NCBI GenBank assembly: GCA_020160755.1
Contig: JAIUPN010000002.1
Coordinates: 62,001-126,000 of the forward strand
Source of the DNA: Pseudomonadota bacterium
Lineage (GTDB): Bacteria > Pseudomonadota > Alphaproteobacteria > Sphingomonadales > Sphingomonadaceae
Reading direction: 5' to 3'
Length of the DNA: 64,000 nucleotides
The position numbers and the translations under genes are program-made. Below, one piece after another: positions 49,864-59,700 of the stretch. The notes below the pieces were generated by a model. It was not told the DNA's origin and made no database searches. It saw only the letters and a list, made by a program, of their open reading frames with translations. Position 1 is the first letter of the stretch; every line of letters starts with the position of its first letter.

Positions 49864-51069
49864 TTATCCTGCGGCCCTCAACTTGCGCGGTGGCGCTGCG
49901 GTGTCCTGCGAAAGGGTGTCGAGCCCTTGCCGCAAATCCGCGATGAGGTCATCCACCCTTTCGAGCCCGATGTGCAATCTTAGCAAGGGGCCGGGATAGC
50001 TGAGCTTGTGGGTCCGGGCCTTGAGCTGCGGGTCGACGGGAATGGCGAGGCTCTCATAGCCGCCCCAGCTGAAACCGAGACCGAAAAGCTTGAGCTGCTC
50101 GACCATCGCGGCGACAGCCGTTTCGGGCGCGGGCTGGAGTACCGCGCCGATCAGGCCGCAGATGCCCGTGAAATCGCGCTTCCAGATCGCATGACCCGGA
50201 TCGCTCTGCAGCGCGGGGCACATCACCGAATGGACTTCGGGCTGCGCCTCGAGCCATTTGGCGACCTGAAGCGCGGCGGCGCCATGCTGCGCGAGACGGG
50301 TATGGAGCGTCCGCAGACCGCGGATCGCCATATAAGCGTCGTCGGGCGATACCGCCCAGCCGGTCTCATAGCTCGACGCCGCGAGCAGTTCGGCGGCATG
50401 GCCCTTCGTCGCGGCGAGCCCCATGAACACGTCCGAATGGCCGCAGACATATTTGGTGAGCGATTGGATGCTCACGTCGACGCCGTGATCGAGCGGCTTG
50501 AAGAGGACGCCGGCCGACCAGGTATTGTCGATCACGGTCATGATCCCGGCTTCCTTCGCCATTGCGGCGATCGCCGGGATGTCCTGCATTTCGAAGCTCA
50601 GCGAACCGGGGGATTCGAGAAAGATCACGCGGGTCTTCGGCGTTATCATCGCGCGGATGGCTTCGGCATCGTCGGCGGGATCGAAGTAGCGCGCGGTGAC
50701 GCCGTAGCGCGCGAGTGTGCCGGCAAGGAAACGCCGGGTCGGATTATAGACGGTGTCGCAGGCGAGAACTTCGTCGCCGGCGGAGAGCAGCGCGAGCAGC
50801 GTGCCGGTGATCGCGGTGAGCCCCGAGGGATAGATGAAGGCTTCATCGGCGTTCTCGAGATCGCGCAGGGCATCGCGCAGCGTGCGCTGGGTCGAGAGGC
50901 CGACGCGGCCGTAGGTTACCTTGCCGCCGTCGTAGAGCGCCTCACAGCTGGGCAGGAGAACGGTCGAGCCGCGCTGGATCGGCGGACCGGGGGTCCGCTG
51001 GAGCGCGTCGCACGGGGTATCGCCGTGGATGAGCCGCGTCTGCTCGTGAACCATACTGCAAAGCGTCAT
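49864..51069 (-). CDS. PLP-dependent Cys/Met-metabolism enzyme (cystathionine beta-lyase-like)
   Basis: This 401-aa enzyme belongs to the trans-sulfuration family. The PLP-binding lysine is K206 in SIQSLTKYVCGHSD, D181 lies in TVIDNTWSAG, and the phosphate-contacting YGR is at 53-55. Family members cleave or form C-S bonds in cystathionine, methionine or related amino acids. The MetC-type subgroup is favoured by KYVCGHSDVFMG, but the substrate is not certain. It sits between a sigma factor and a TonB receptor, an unusual place for a housekeeping MetC. A second ATG at 51054 is possible. Confidence 0.88.
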   Translation of the reverse strand: MTLCSMVHEQTRLIHGDTPCDALQRTPGPPIQRGSTVLLPSCEALYDGGKVTYGRVGLSTQRTLRDALRDLENADEAFIYPSGLTAITGTLLALLSAGDEVLACDTVYNPTRRFLAGTLARYGVTARYFDPADDAEAIRAMITPKTRVIFLESPGSLSFEMQDIPAIAAMAKEAGIMTVIDNTWSAGVLFKPLDHGVDVSIQSLTKYVCGHSDVFMGLAATKGHAAELLAASSYETGWAVSPDDAYMAIRGLRTLHTRLAQHGAAALQVAKWLEAQPEVHSVMCPALQSDPGHAIWKRDFTGICGLIGAVLQPAPETAVAAMVEQLKLFGLGFSWGGYESLAIPVDPQLKARTHKLSYPGPLLRLHIGLERVDDLIADLRQGLDTLSQDTAAPPRKLRAAG

Positions 51070-51083
51070 CTATATTTTCTTTC

Positions 51084-51773
51084 TCAGATGGAATTGGAGA
51101 GGAGTTTCTGCCGCTGCGGCGACACGCCGTTGCGATGTGCCGCGACGAGATCGCTGCGGCGGACGACCGAGAGCGCCTTGGCGGCCTTGGTCACATGTTT
51201 TTCGATGGCGCTCGTCGAGATGTTGTAGCGGTTCGCGAGGCTCTTCAGGCTCGACCCCTCGACCCGGATCGCGACGAGGATTTCCTGCGTCCGCTCGGGG
51301 AGCTGGCTGAGCATGGTCTCGACAGCGCGGACCTCATCCTTGGCGAGCAGGATGCGCAGCGGCGACATCTCGTCGACCGGATGGTCGGGCTCGTCGAGCT
51401 GGCAATGGCAGTCGCTGCGGCGCGTCGTCTGGCGGCGGTGGCGGTCGATGAGCGCGGCCTGCGCAGCCTGGAACAGATAGCATTTGGGATGGGCGACCGC
51501 GGCGGCATCGGCGCGGCGAATGATGCTGAGGAGAACATCCTGGAGAATGTCGTCGAGGTCGGCGACCGGGACGCGGCGGCGGAGATATTTCCTGAGCAGC
51601 GGGAGGTGCGGCCAGAAAGCTTCGACAAGATCGGGCGCGGCGTTGTCGGACGGCAAAGCGGGAGGGGCCGGCGGCTTTTCCGGAGGTGGAGCGATAAGTT
51701 CGAACGTCTGCCAGCCATCGCCGGCCGTGACGTTTTCAGTCTCATACTCGGCCCCATAGGCACTGAATGTCAT
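51084..51773 (-). CDS. ECF-type RNA polymerase sigma factor (FecI-like)
   Basis: This 229-aa protein carries sigma-70 region 2 (VADLDDILQDVLLSIIRR) and region 4 (LPERTQEILVAIRVEGSSLK followed by ISTSAIEKHVTKAAKAL), the FecI pattern. About 45 extra residues precede region 2 and are Pro-rich. No FecR anti-sigma gene lies beside it, so control must be by another route. AAGGGGA precedes the ATG. It heads the operon with the PLP enzyme, TonB receptor and CRTAC1 gene. Confidence 0.88.
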   Translation of the reverse strand: MTFSAYGAEYETENVTAGDGWQTFELIAPPPEKPPAPPALPSDNAAPDLVEAFWPHLPLLRKYLRRRVPVADLDDILQDVLLSIIRRADAAAVAHPKCYLFQAAQAALIDRHRRQTTRRSDCHCQLDEPDHPVDEMSPLRILLAKDEVRAVETMLSQLPERTQEILVAIRVEGSSLKSLANRYNISTSAIEKHVTKAAKALSVVRRSDLVAAHRNGVSPQRQKLLSNSI

Positions 51774-52089
51774 CGTGCGTCCCCTTGTGACGACATTTTA
51801 TGACATGGATGCCGGGATGAATTCATCACCGACTTTGGCGGGAATTTGACGAATGTTGGGATATTTGAACCGATAATTCGGTATTTGGTCGATCAAATGA
51901 TCGAAATCCTACATGAACAATGTCGGTCCGGTCGAATCATCTGTCCCGGAGTCGCCTCGGAACTGCAACATTTGGTGAGGGGCCGCAAAACTTCCTCGCG
52001 GAATCGCGCTTTGGGCGATGGGGTGTTCGGTTCGTAGCGCGTCAAAGCCAAGGGGCCTCCCGCATCGGGGAGGCAGGAGGAGTGATCGC
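51774..52089. promoter_or_regulatory. Divergent regulatory region with two palindromes
   Basis: These 316 bases hold no supported gene and separate the sigma-factor operon from the symporter-Lrp operon. The middle is AT-richer. Two palindromes lie close together: ACCGA/TCGGT at 51869-51882 and TCGATCA-AA-TGATCGA at 51889-51904; the latter overlaps a second dyad, ATTTG/CAAAT, at 51883-51898. They could bind the nearby Lrp-type regulator. GGCAGGAGGAG precedes the symporter start. Confidence 0.6.
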
Positions 52090-53415
52090 ATGGCGAGAAC
52101 CTGGCTTATTTTGTCGGCGCTGGTCGCTGGACTGGCGCTGGGCGTGGGATGGACGCGGCTCGGGCTCGCCGGTCTCATCGATGCGGTAACGATTGCGGAC
52201 AGCATCGGCGGTATCTGGCTCGACGGACTCAGAATGACGATCATCCCGCTCGTCGTCTCGCTCCTGATCACCGGGATCGCAAAGACGGTCGATAGCGCGC
52301 GCGGCGATCGCGTCGCGATGCGCTCGGTCGTCACGTTCATTGCGCTGCTATGGATTTCGACCGCGATGGCGGCGCTCCTCATTCCCGCGCTGCTCGGTAT
52401 CTTCCCGATGCCGGCCGACGCCGCGCGCTCGCTCACGGGGAGCCTTACGACATCGGCCCATGTCGAGGCGCCAACGGTCGGGATTGCCGCCTTCCTCCGC
52501 TCGATCGTACCGACCAATCCGTTTGCCGCGGCCGCGAACGACGCGCTTCTTCCGCTCATCCTCTTCACCGCGGTCTTTGCGGTTGCGCTGGCGCGGCTGC
52601 CCGCGGTGCAGCGCGAGCCGGTGACCGCATTCTTCGACACGATCGCGAGCGCGGTGCTGCTCATCGTCGGCTGGGTGCTCGCGCTCGCGCCGATCGGCGT
52701 GCTCGCGCTGGCCTTCGGGGTTGGCGCGCGCGCCGGCACCTCGGCGATCGGCGCGCTCGCCCATTATGTCGTGATCGTGTCGAGCGCCGGGCTTGCCGCC
52801 TGGGCGCTCGCCTATCCGGTCGCGGTATTCGGTGGCCGCGTGCGTCTTCTCACCTTCGCGAAGGCGGTCGCACCCGCGCAGGCGGTCGCGCTCAGCACCC
52901 AGTCGTCGCTCGCCTCCTTGCCGCCGATGCTGAAGGCATCGACCGATCTCGGGGTCGACCGCTCGGTGTCGCGCGTATCGCTGCCGGTCGCGGTCGCGAT
53001 CTTCCGCGTTACGAGCCCGGCGATGAACCTCGCGGTCGCCATCTATGTCGCGCACTGGCTTGGCATATCGCTCGCGCCGTCCACGATCGCGGCGGGCGCC
53101 GCGGTGGCAGCGATCACGACGATCGGGTCGGTGAGTCTGCCTGGACAAGTGAGCTTTCTGACCTCGATCGCGCCAATCTGCGTCGCGATGGGTATTCCGA
53201 TCGAGCCGCTCGCCCTGCTGATCGCGGTCGAGATGATCCCCGATCTCGTGCGGACGGTTGGCAATGTAACCATGGATGTCGCTGCGACGACGGCGATCGC
53301 ACGGATGGGGCCGGCGTCGGATGCCGTCAGTGAGGGCGCCGATGGATATGGAGGCGGCGAGGATGACGCCTCGCCGCGACCCGCGCCTTCTTTCGTTGGC
53401 GCGCAAGACGTTTGA
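52090..53415 (+). CDS. Dicarboxylate/amino acid:cation symporter (DAACS family)
   Basis: This 441-aa inner-membrane transporter has eight or more helices and two re-entrant loops. Family signatures are LRMTIIPLVVSLLITGIAK, the serine-rich hairpin ALSTQSSLASLP and FRVTSPAMNLAVAIYVAH. DAACS proteins import glutamate, aspartate, serine or dicarboxylates with sodium or protons. ATG 52090 follows a strong AGGAGGAG site. The Lrp-type gene follows after 12 bases. Confidence 0.88.
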   Translation: MARTWLILSALVAGLALGVGWTRLGLAGLIDAVTIADSIGGIWLDGLRMTIIPLVVSLLITGIAKTVDSARGDRVAMRSVVTFIALLWISTAMAALLIPALLGIFPMPADAARSLTGSLTTSAHVEAPTVGIAAFLRSIVPTNPFAAAANDALLPLILFTAVFAVALARLPAVQREPVTAFFDTIASAVLLIVGWVLALAPIGVLALAFGVGARAGTSAIGALAHYVVIVSSAGLAAWALAYPVAVFGGRVRLLTFAKAVAPAQAVALSTQSSLASLPPMLKASTDLGVDRSVSRVSLPVAVAIFRVTSPAMNLAVAIYVAHWLGISLAPSTIAAGAAVAAITTIGSVSLPGQVSFLTSIAPICVAMGIPIEPLALLIAVEMIPDLVRTVGNVTMDVAATTAIARMGPASDAVSEGADGYGGGEDDASPRPAPSFVGAQDV

Positions 53416-53427
53416 AGGAGGAAAACC

Positions 53428-53907
53428 ATGACCCGCGTTTCACTCGACGATGCCGACGTCCGGATCCTGGGATTTCTTCAGGAGGATGCGACGCTCTCGG
53501 TCGCGGCCGTCGCCGCCAAGGCCAATATGTCGCAGAATGCTTGCTGGCGGCGGATCAAGCGGCTCGAGGAAAGCGGGGTGATCTCGCGGCGCGTCACGAT
53601 CCTCGACGCCAGTGCGCTCGGTCTCGACCTTACGGTCTTCGTGAGCCTGCGCGCTTCCGAGCATAGCGAAGCCTGGCTCGAGATGCTCAACTCGGCGATT
53701 CGCGACATTCCGGAGGTCGTCGAATTCTACCGGATGACCGGCGACGTCGATTATCTGCTCAAGCTCAGGGTCGAGAATATGGCCGCCTATGACGCGGTCT
53801 ACCGGCGCATCATCCGGTCGATCCGGCTCACCGATGTGAGCTCGGCCTTTTCGATGGAAGAAATCAAGTTCACCACCGCGCTGCCGCTCACGGCGCGCCC
53901 GTCCTGA
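53428..53907 (+). CDS. Lrp/AsnC-family transcriptional regulator
   Basis: This 159-aa protein has an N-terminal HTH (LDDADVRILGFLQEDATLSV then SQNACWRRIKRLEESGVI) and a C-terminal RAM domain with VVEFYRMTGDVDYLLKLRV that binds amino acids. It probably senses an amino acid brought in by the symporter encoded just upstream and controls this locus. GAGGAAAACC precedes the ATG. Confidence 0.92.
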   Translation: MTRVSLDDADVRILGFLQEDATLSVAAVAAKANMSQNACWRRIKRLEESGVISRRVTILDASALGLDLTVFVSLRASEHSEAWLEMLNSAIRDIPEVVEFYRMTGDVDYLLKLRVENMAAYDAVYRRIIRSIRLTDVSSAFSMEEIKFTTALPLTARPS

Positions 53908-53934
53908 CCTTCAAGACGGGCGCGGCGCGGGGCG

Positions 53935-55182
53935 TCAGCGCGTGTAGCGCTTGCCGAGTTCGGTGGCGCGCGAGGTCAGCGGCTGCTCCTTGCCTGCGAT
54001 GAAGATCGCGGTCGGCTGGGTCAGCGGCTCGAGCGGATCGCCGTCCCAGATCACGATGTCCGCTGCCTTACCCGCTGCGATCGAACCCATCTGGTCGGCG
54101 ACGCCGAAGATGCGGGCGGGTGCGAGCGTGAGCGCCTCGATGCCGGCGGCATAGGGAAGCCCGCGCGATACGGCGAGGCCGGCATTATAGCGCATCTCAC
54201 GGACGCGGTGGCCGGCGTCATTGCCGCCGATCGCAATATCGACCCCCGCTGCCTTCAGGATCGACGCGTTCTGGAGCGAGGCACCGAGCATGTCGAAGTT
54301 CGCTGGGATGTTCGAGGTCGGATTGATGAGCACGGGGACCTTCGCCGCCGCGATTTCGTCGGCGACGCGCCAGGCTTCCTCGGCGCCGGACAGGATGATC
54401 TTGAGCTTGTAGTCGCGCGCGAGCTTCAGCACCTGCTGGATGTCGGCGGCGCGGTGGACGACGACGATCAGCGGCATCGTGCCGGCGAGCACGGGCTTCA
54501 GCGCCGCGACGTCGGCCTGCGAGAGCTCGAAGGGATATTCGTCACGCGGTGCCTGGCGTGCGAGGTCGAAAATCTGGCGCAGCTGTACGAATTCCGCGGC
54601 GCGCGAGCCGCCGATGCGGGCGGCACCGTCCTCGCCGAGTTCGAGCATCATGCCGATCCCGGGCCGGTGGAGGATAGCCGCGCCCTCGCCGAGCGAGATC
54701 AGCGCCGCCTTGCCCGCGAATGGCAGTTCGCGTTCCTTGTCGCTGTCGTCATAGTCGGGCATCACGACCGCATGGGTGACGCCGCCGAGCCGCGCGATAG
54801 GTATGAGCGTCGACGCCGGGTTAAGCCCGTACTGGACGTCGAACGAGGCGCTGATCCCCGAATTATGCGTCTTGTTGTCGACCGAACCGTCGACCGAGCT
54901 GACCTCGAGTAGGCCGAGCGCGGTGTTCACCGCGATGAGCCCCGGAGTGACCGTCGCGCCCTTGGCGTCGATCGTGCGCACGCCTGACGGGACGGCGACA
55001 TTTGCGCCGGCGGCAGCGATGCGCCCATCGCGCACGAGGATCGTGCCATTCTGGACCTCGCCGACGGGGCCGGGGGTCAGAAGATGCGCGTTGGTGATCG
55101 CGAAGGTCTGCGCTGCGACCGGTGAGGCGGTCGCAGCGAGGGCCAGGGCGATGCCTGTGAAAACTGGGAGCCGTCGTTGCAT
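53935..55182 (-). CDS. Amidohydrolase-family protein with degenerate metal site
   Basis: This 415-aa exported protein (signal peptide ending SPVAAQ) has the amidohydrolase fold, including TVTPGLIAVNTALG and the C-terminal GSIAAGKAADIVIWDGDP. Where its neighbour has the metal-binding HSH, it reads N86-T87-A88, so two of the histidine ligands are missing; an aspartate in IGGNDAGH remains. It probably binds metal poorly or not at all and may be a partner subunit. ATG 55182 lies one base after the neighbour's stop. Confidence 0.85.
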   Translation of the reverse strand: MQRRLPVFTGIALALAATASPVAAQTFAITNAHLLTPGPVGEVQNGTILVRDGRIAAAGANVAVPSGVRTIDAKGATVTPGLIAVNTALGLLEVSSVDGSVDNKTHNSGISASFDVQYGLNPASTLIPIARLGGVTHAVVMPDYDDSDKERELPFAGKAALISLGEGAAILHRPGIGMMLELGEDGAARIGGSRAAEFVQLRQIFDLARQAPRDEYPFELSQADVAALKPVLAGTMPLIVVVHRAADIQQVLKLARDYKLKIILSGAEEAWRVADEIAAAKVPVLINPTSNIPANFDMLGASLQNASILKAAGVDIAIGGNDAGHRVREMRYNAGLAVSRGLPYAAGIEALTLAPARIFGVADQMGSIAAGKAADIVIWDGDPLEPLTQPTAIFIAGKEQPLTSRATELGKRYTR

Positions 55183-55183
55183 C

Positions 55184-56650
55184 TCATTCCTCCCCGACCG
55201 GTTGGCCGATTTCAAAATCGCTTCGGTAGCGCGTGGCGGGATCGCTCGTGTCGAGAACGAGCGCGCCGTCGATGAAGACCTTCTCGGCGATGGCGTAGAC
55301 GCTGAACGGATTCTTGCTCCACAGCACGACGTCGGCCATCTTGCCCGGCTCGAGCGAGCCGGTCTTGTCGGCAATGCCCATGATCTTCGCGGGATTGAGG
55401 GTGATCCACTTGATCGCCTCCTCCTGCGGAATGTCGATCCCCGCGCGGCGCCCGGCGGCGATCGCGACCGCACTTTCGACGTTGAGGCGCTGGATCAGTC
55501 GCTGCTCGTCCGAATGGATCGCAACGCAGACGCCCGCCTTGCTCAGGATCGCGGCATTTTCCTCGATCGCGTCATAGGCTTCCATCTTGAAGCCCCAGCG
55601 CGTCGCCCAGGTCGCGACGCAGACATCGTCGGCGACGAGCAGGTCGGCGATCTTGTAAGCCTCGACCGCATGGTGAAAGGCGCGCGTCTTGTAGCCGAAC
55701 TCGTGGCCAACATCGAGCATCACCGCCATTTCGTCGGCGCGGTAGCAATGGTTCTGAACGAGGATGTCGCCCTTCAGCACGCCCGCAAGCGTTTCGAGCC
55801 CGAGGTCGCGCTTGGGCGCCTCGCCGCCTTCGCCGCGCGCGCGCTTCTTTTCATAGGCATCGACCTTGCGGCCATATTCGGCGGCGTCGATCCAGGCGCG
55901 GCGGAAGCCCGCGACTTCGCCCATGCGCGTGGCGGGGGCGCGGCCGCGGCTGCCGTAGCGACCTTTCGGATTCTCGCCGCAAGCCATTTTCAGCGTGTAG
56001 GGCGCGCCCGGGAATTTCATCTGCTGGACGGTCACCGCGGGTACATTCTTCACGCTCACGCCGCGGCCGCCGAAGAGGTTGGCCGAACCCGGCAGGATGA
56101 GCAGGCTGGTGACCCCGCCGGCGCGGGCCTTGGTAAATACGGGATCCTGCGGCCAGATCGAATGCTCGGCCCAGACATGCGCGGTATAGGGGTCGATATT
56201 TTCGTTGCCGTCGGCGTGACCCTGGACGCCGGGCGCCGGGAAGACGCCGAGGTGCGAGTGGGCGTCGATGATGCCGGGGGTGACCCACTTGCCGCGCCCG
56301 TCAATGACGCGCGCGCCCGAAGGGACGGCGACATCGGCGCCGACCGCGACGATCTTGCCTGCCGCCATCAGCACGGTGCCATCGTCGATCCGAGTGCCGG
56401 TGCCGGTCAGGATCGAGGCGCCGACGATTGCCGTGTCGGCGGCGGGACGCGGTTGGTAGGTGCTCGCGAACGGTGCGGGCGCCGGCGCTGCCGCCGGTTC
56501 CGCGGGCGGCGGCGGGGTGCTGGCAGGACGCGCCGGAGAGACGTCGGCGGCGCAGCCCGCGAGAAGGGCGAGCGCGGTGCCGAGAAGCGCGGCTCGCGCG
56601 GCGCGGCGGCCGCGAGCCGGGGAGATGGTGTCGAAGAAATGTCGTGTCAC
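55184..56650 (-). CDS. Amidohydrolase, lipoprotein, imidazolonepropionase-like
   Basis: This 488-aa enzyme has a lipoprotein signal with lipobox LAGC (C33), a Pro/Ala-rich linker and an amidohydrolase TIM barrel. Metal ligands are visible: H131 and H133 in DAHSHLG, H301 in QNHCYRADE, H326/H327, and D381 in IHSDEQ. It would hydrolyse a cyclic amide, imide or peptide-like bond in the periplasm. It directly precedes the degenerate paralogue and the two probably act together. Confidence 0.9.
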   Translation of the reverse strand: MTRHFFDTISPARGRRAARAALLGTALALLAGCAADVSPARPASTPPPPAEPAAAPAPAPFASTYQPRPAADTAIVGASILTGTGTRIDDGTVLMAAGKIVAVGADVAVPSGARVIDGRGKWVTPGIIDAHSHLGVFPAPGVQGHADGNENIDPYTAHVWAEHSIWPQDPVFTKARAGGVTSLLILPGSANLFGGRGVSVKNVPAVTVQQMKFPGAPYTLKMACGENPKGRYGSRGRAPATRMGEVAGFRRAWIDAAEYGRKVDAYEKKRARGEGGEAPKRDLGLETLAGVLKGDILVQNHCYRADEMAVMLDVGHEFGYKTRAFHHAVEAYKIADLLVADDVCVATWATRWGFKMEAYDAIEENAAILSKAGVCVAIHSDEQRLIQRLNVESAVAIAAGRRAGIDIPQEEAIKWITLNPAKIMGIADKTGSLEPGKMADVVLWSKNPFSVYAIAEKVFIDGALVLDTSDPATRYRSDFEIGQPVGEE

Positions 56651-56736
56651 GCCGGGATCACCTTGTGCGAAACGATGGGAAGGGCGGTATTCCGGCCGCC
56701 GCGTTGGGGGGACGCGGCGGCCGGGCGGGAGGTGCG

Positions 56737-59700
56737 TCAGAAAGTCTTGCGGACGTTGACGTACCAGTAGCGCGGGATCGGCGAATGAAGCGAACCCATG
56801 TAGCCGAAGCCGCTCGAATCAATCGGCGGTTGCGCATTGGTAATGTTGCGAACCCCGACACGCAGTTGGGTTCCATCGGTGAACCCGCCTTTAAGGTCAT
56901 ACTGCACATACAGGCTCGCGGTGGTGTACGCCTTTACGATCAGGTTTTCTCCGCCGATCGAAATGTCGTTGTCGATGACGCTGCCGGTGTAGCTTACAAA
57001 GCCGCCGGCCGTGAATTGCCCAAGCTTCCAGGTAAGCGAGGCCGAGCCGCGCCATTTTGGGAAGGCGTCGCGGCGAACCTGATTACCGCCTTCCGGAATG
57101 ACCGTGTCGATGTTGATGTCGCCCGCCGCGCGCGCATCGAGCAGGACCCGGATGTCAGGGGACACGTCGCGGAAATATTTGAGCAGATAGGCCGCGTTGG
57201 CGGACATGGTGAAATCGCCGATTCCCGTGTCGCGAAGCCCGACGTTGAGCCCGAAATCGATCCCGCGCACCGTCTGTGGTTCCAGGTTGCGATACTGGTC
57301 GTCGACATATTGCACCCGACCGACCGGTGCGATGCCAGTCCCGGCGAACAATGCGATATCGTCGGCAGTCGGCGCCAGGCGGACCACGGTGGGATCGCTC
57401 GACCCCTGAAGGCGGAGGAGATAATCGCTGATGAGCGCGTTGCCTTCGCCGAATACGCCGACGATGCCCTTCTGCTTGACCTGCCAATAGTCCACCGTGA
57501 AGGTGGTGCGGAGTCGGCCGGTATTGAAGGCCGGCGGCTGGAGCACAGTACCGATCGTCCAGGTGGTCGAGGTTTCCGGCTTCAGGTCGGGGTTGCCCGC
57601 GCGCCGTCCGGTGGTAACAAAACCTTGGGCGCAAGCGTCGAAGCTGGTGATGCGGCCCGCGCGCAAATCGGCCTCGCAGCGGATATAATCGGTCCGCGTA
57701 TTGCCGCGTGTGATGATCGTTGCCTTGGTCTGCTCGAGGTTCGGCGCGCGGAAGCCTTGCGCCCACGAGCCGCGGATTCGCCAGCCATCGAAGAGGTCCC
57801 AAGCGGCGGCCACCTTGGGTTTCGCGATGCTGCCGAAATCCGAATAATGCTCGTAGCGGCCCGCCAGCTGTAGCTCGAGGCTGCGAATGAGCGGAACATT
57901 CATTTCGGGCGCGATCAGTGGCACGGCCAGTTCGGAGTAGGCAGCGAAAACCGTGCGCGAGCCCTTGGTGTCGGGGGTCGGGCTGACGCCGAACAAGTCG
58001 GATGGCTGGACAATACCGGTGACCGTGTCTGTCCAGGTGATTGTTCCGTCGACGCGCTCGTCGCGGTCGTCGAGATAGGAATCGCGACGCAGCTCAAAGC
58101 CAAGCGCCATGCCGACGTTGCCGGCGGGCAACGTCAGAAGATCGGCCTTCGATGCCCGAAAATCCCACTGCGCCAGCGTAGATTTGCCCGCGCGAACAGT
58201 CTTGATCGCGATAGCGTCGAGAGCGGCCTGATTGCTAGGTGTCGTGTCGGGACCGGTCGGATTGGTCGCGCTGCCGCCATTGAACGGATTATAGGCATCG
58301 GGCGTCGAGAGCGCGAGGCTTTGCTGGAGAAGCGTGGCGCTGATCCCATCCTGAACATCGCGGACCGTTGCTTGCGAATAGAGCGCCGCCGTCTCCCAGT
58401 TGAAACCGAGCGCCTCGCCGCGAAGCCCCAGCAATGCCCGGAACTGGCGGTTGGTGACATCGACGACGGTTGGTCCCATGTCCACAAAACGATAGCTTGT
58501 GATCGTCACCGGCAGGCCGGCGGCGGGCGCGTCGATCCCCGCGAGGCGGTTCGGGTTTAACGTGCCATTGGCGAAGGTTACGGGGCCAAAGGGGTTCCAG
58601 TAGTTGGACGCCGGCACCGTCATCTGGATCGAACCGATCGAGAAGACGCTGTCCTGGATGCTCCGCGTCTTGGCATAATAATAGCCGGCTTCGCCGAAGA
58701 CGGTCAGATTGTCGCTGAGGTCATAGTGGCCGTTCGCGAACACGTTGACACGATCCAGCCGGGGAATAATCGAAAGCGGATAATTGGCTTGGGCGTCCCA
58801 CCTTGTGTTGCGATCAGCGCCGGTCGTGGCACGCGTCGCATCATCGATACAGATCCCGCCCCCCAGATCGGCCGAGCAGCCGCCATTTGCTGTCGGCTGG
58901 ATCGAAAACACCCCGCCCGTGGTCGTGATATTGGTCGTTCCGCGGCGTACGCGAACGCCGGTGGTGAAATTGCCCCACTGGGACAAAGTGCTGGTGTCGT
59001 CCAAGCTGTTCGAGCCAGCGAACACTGTCCCCGCGAAATCGTCGAAGAAGCGGTGATCGGATGTCGCGGTATAATCCTGGTCCTGTGAGGACAGCGCCGT
59101 GCGGTTGGTGTAGTTGAACAGCAGCGAAATATTGCCGCGATTCTCGGCGAAGTCGGTGCCGAGATAACCTGAGCCGTTGAATTCGCGCAGCCCCGTTCCC
59201 TCTGCTCCGCCATATTGGACCGACAAACCGCCGCCGTTCACATTGTCGCGAAGGATGGTGTTGACCACGCCCGCCACGGCGTCGGTGCCATAGAGGGCTG
59301 CCGCGCCGTCGCGGAGCACTTCGACGCGCTGGATACCGAAGACCGGGATTGAGTTGCTATTATAGGTGATGACCGGCGCCAGCGACGTGCTCGCCTGGCT
59401 GCTTGGGTGCTGCACAAGCCGGCGCCCGTTGAGCAGGACCAGCGTGTTGCCGACTCCCAGTCCGCGCAGATCGATGGACCCGACGTCGCCGCGCGCGAAA
59501 TTGCTGCTCGTCTGACCATTGCTGCTGTTGAACGACTGGTCGCTCATTTGCGGGATCGACCGCAACAGTTCGTCGCCCGACACCGCAGCGGTCGCCGCAA
59601 TCTCGTCCTCGCCGACCACGGTTACGGGCAAGGCTTCGGTGATCTTGGTGCCAGCGATGCGACTGCCGGTCACGACGATTTCTTCGCCGCGGGGAGCCGT

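Noticed and set aside
54776..56770. A 664-codon plus-strand open frame across the amidohydrolase pair
   Set aside because: No domain is recognisable and it lies opposite two genes with clear catalytic motifs.
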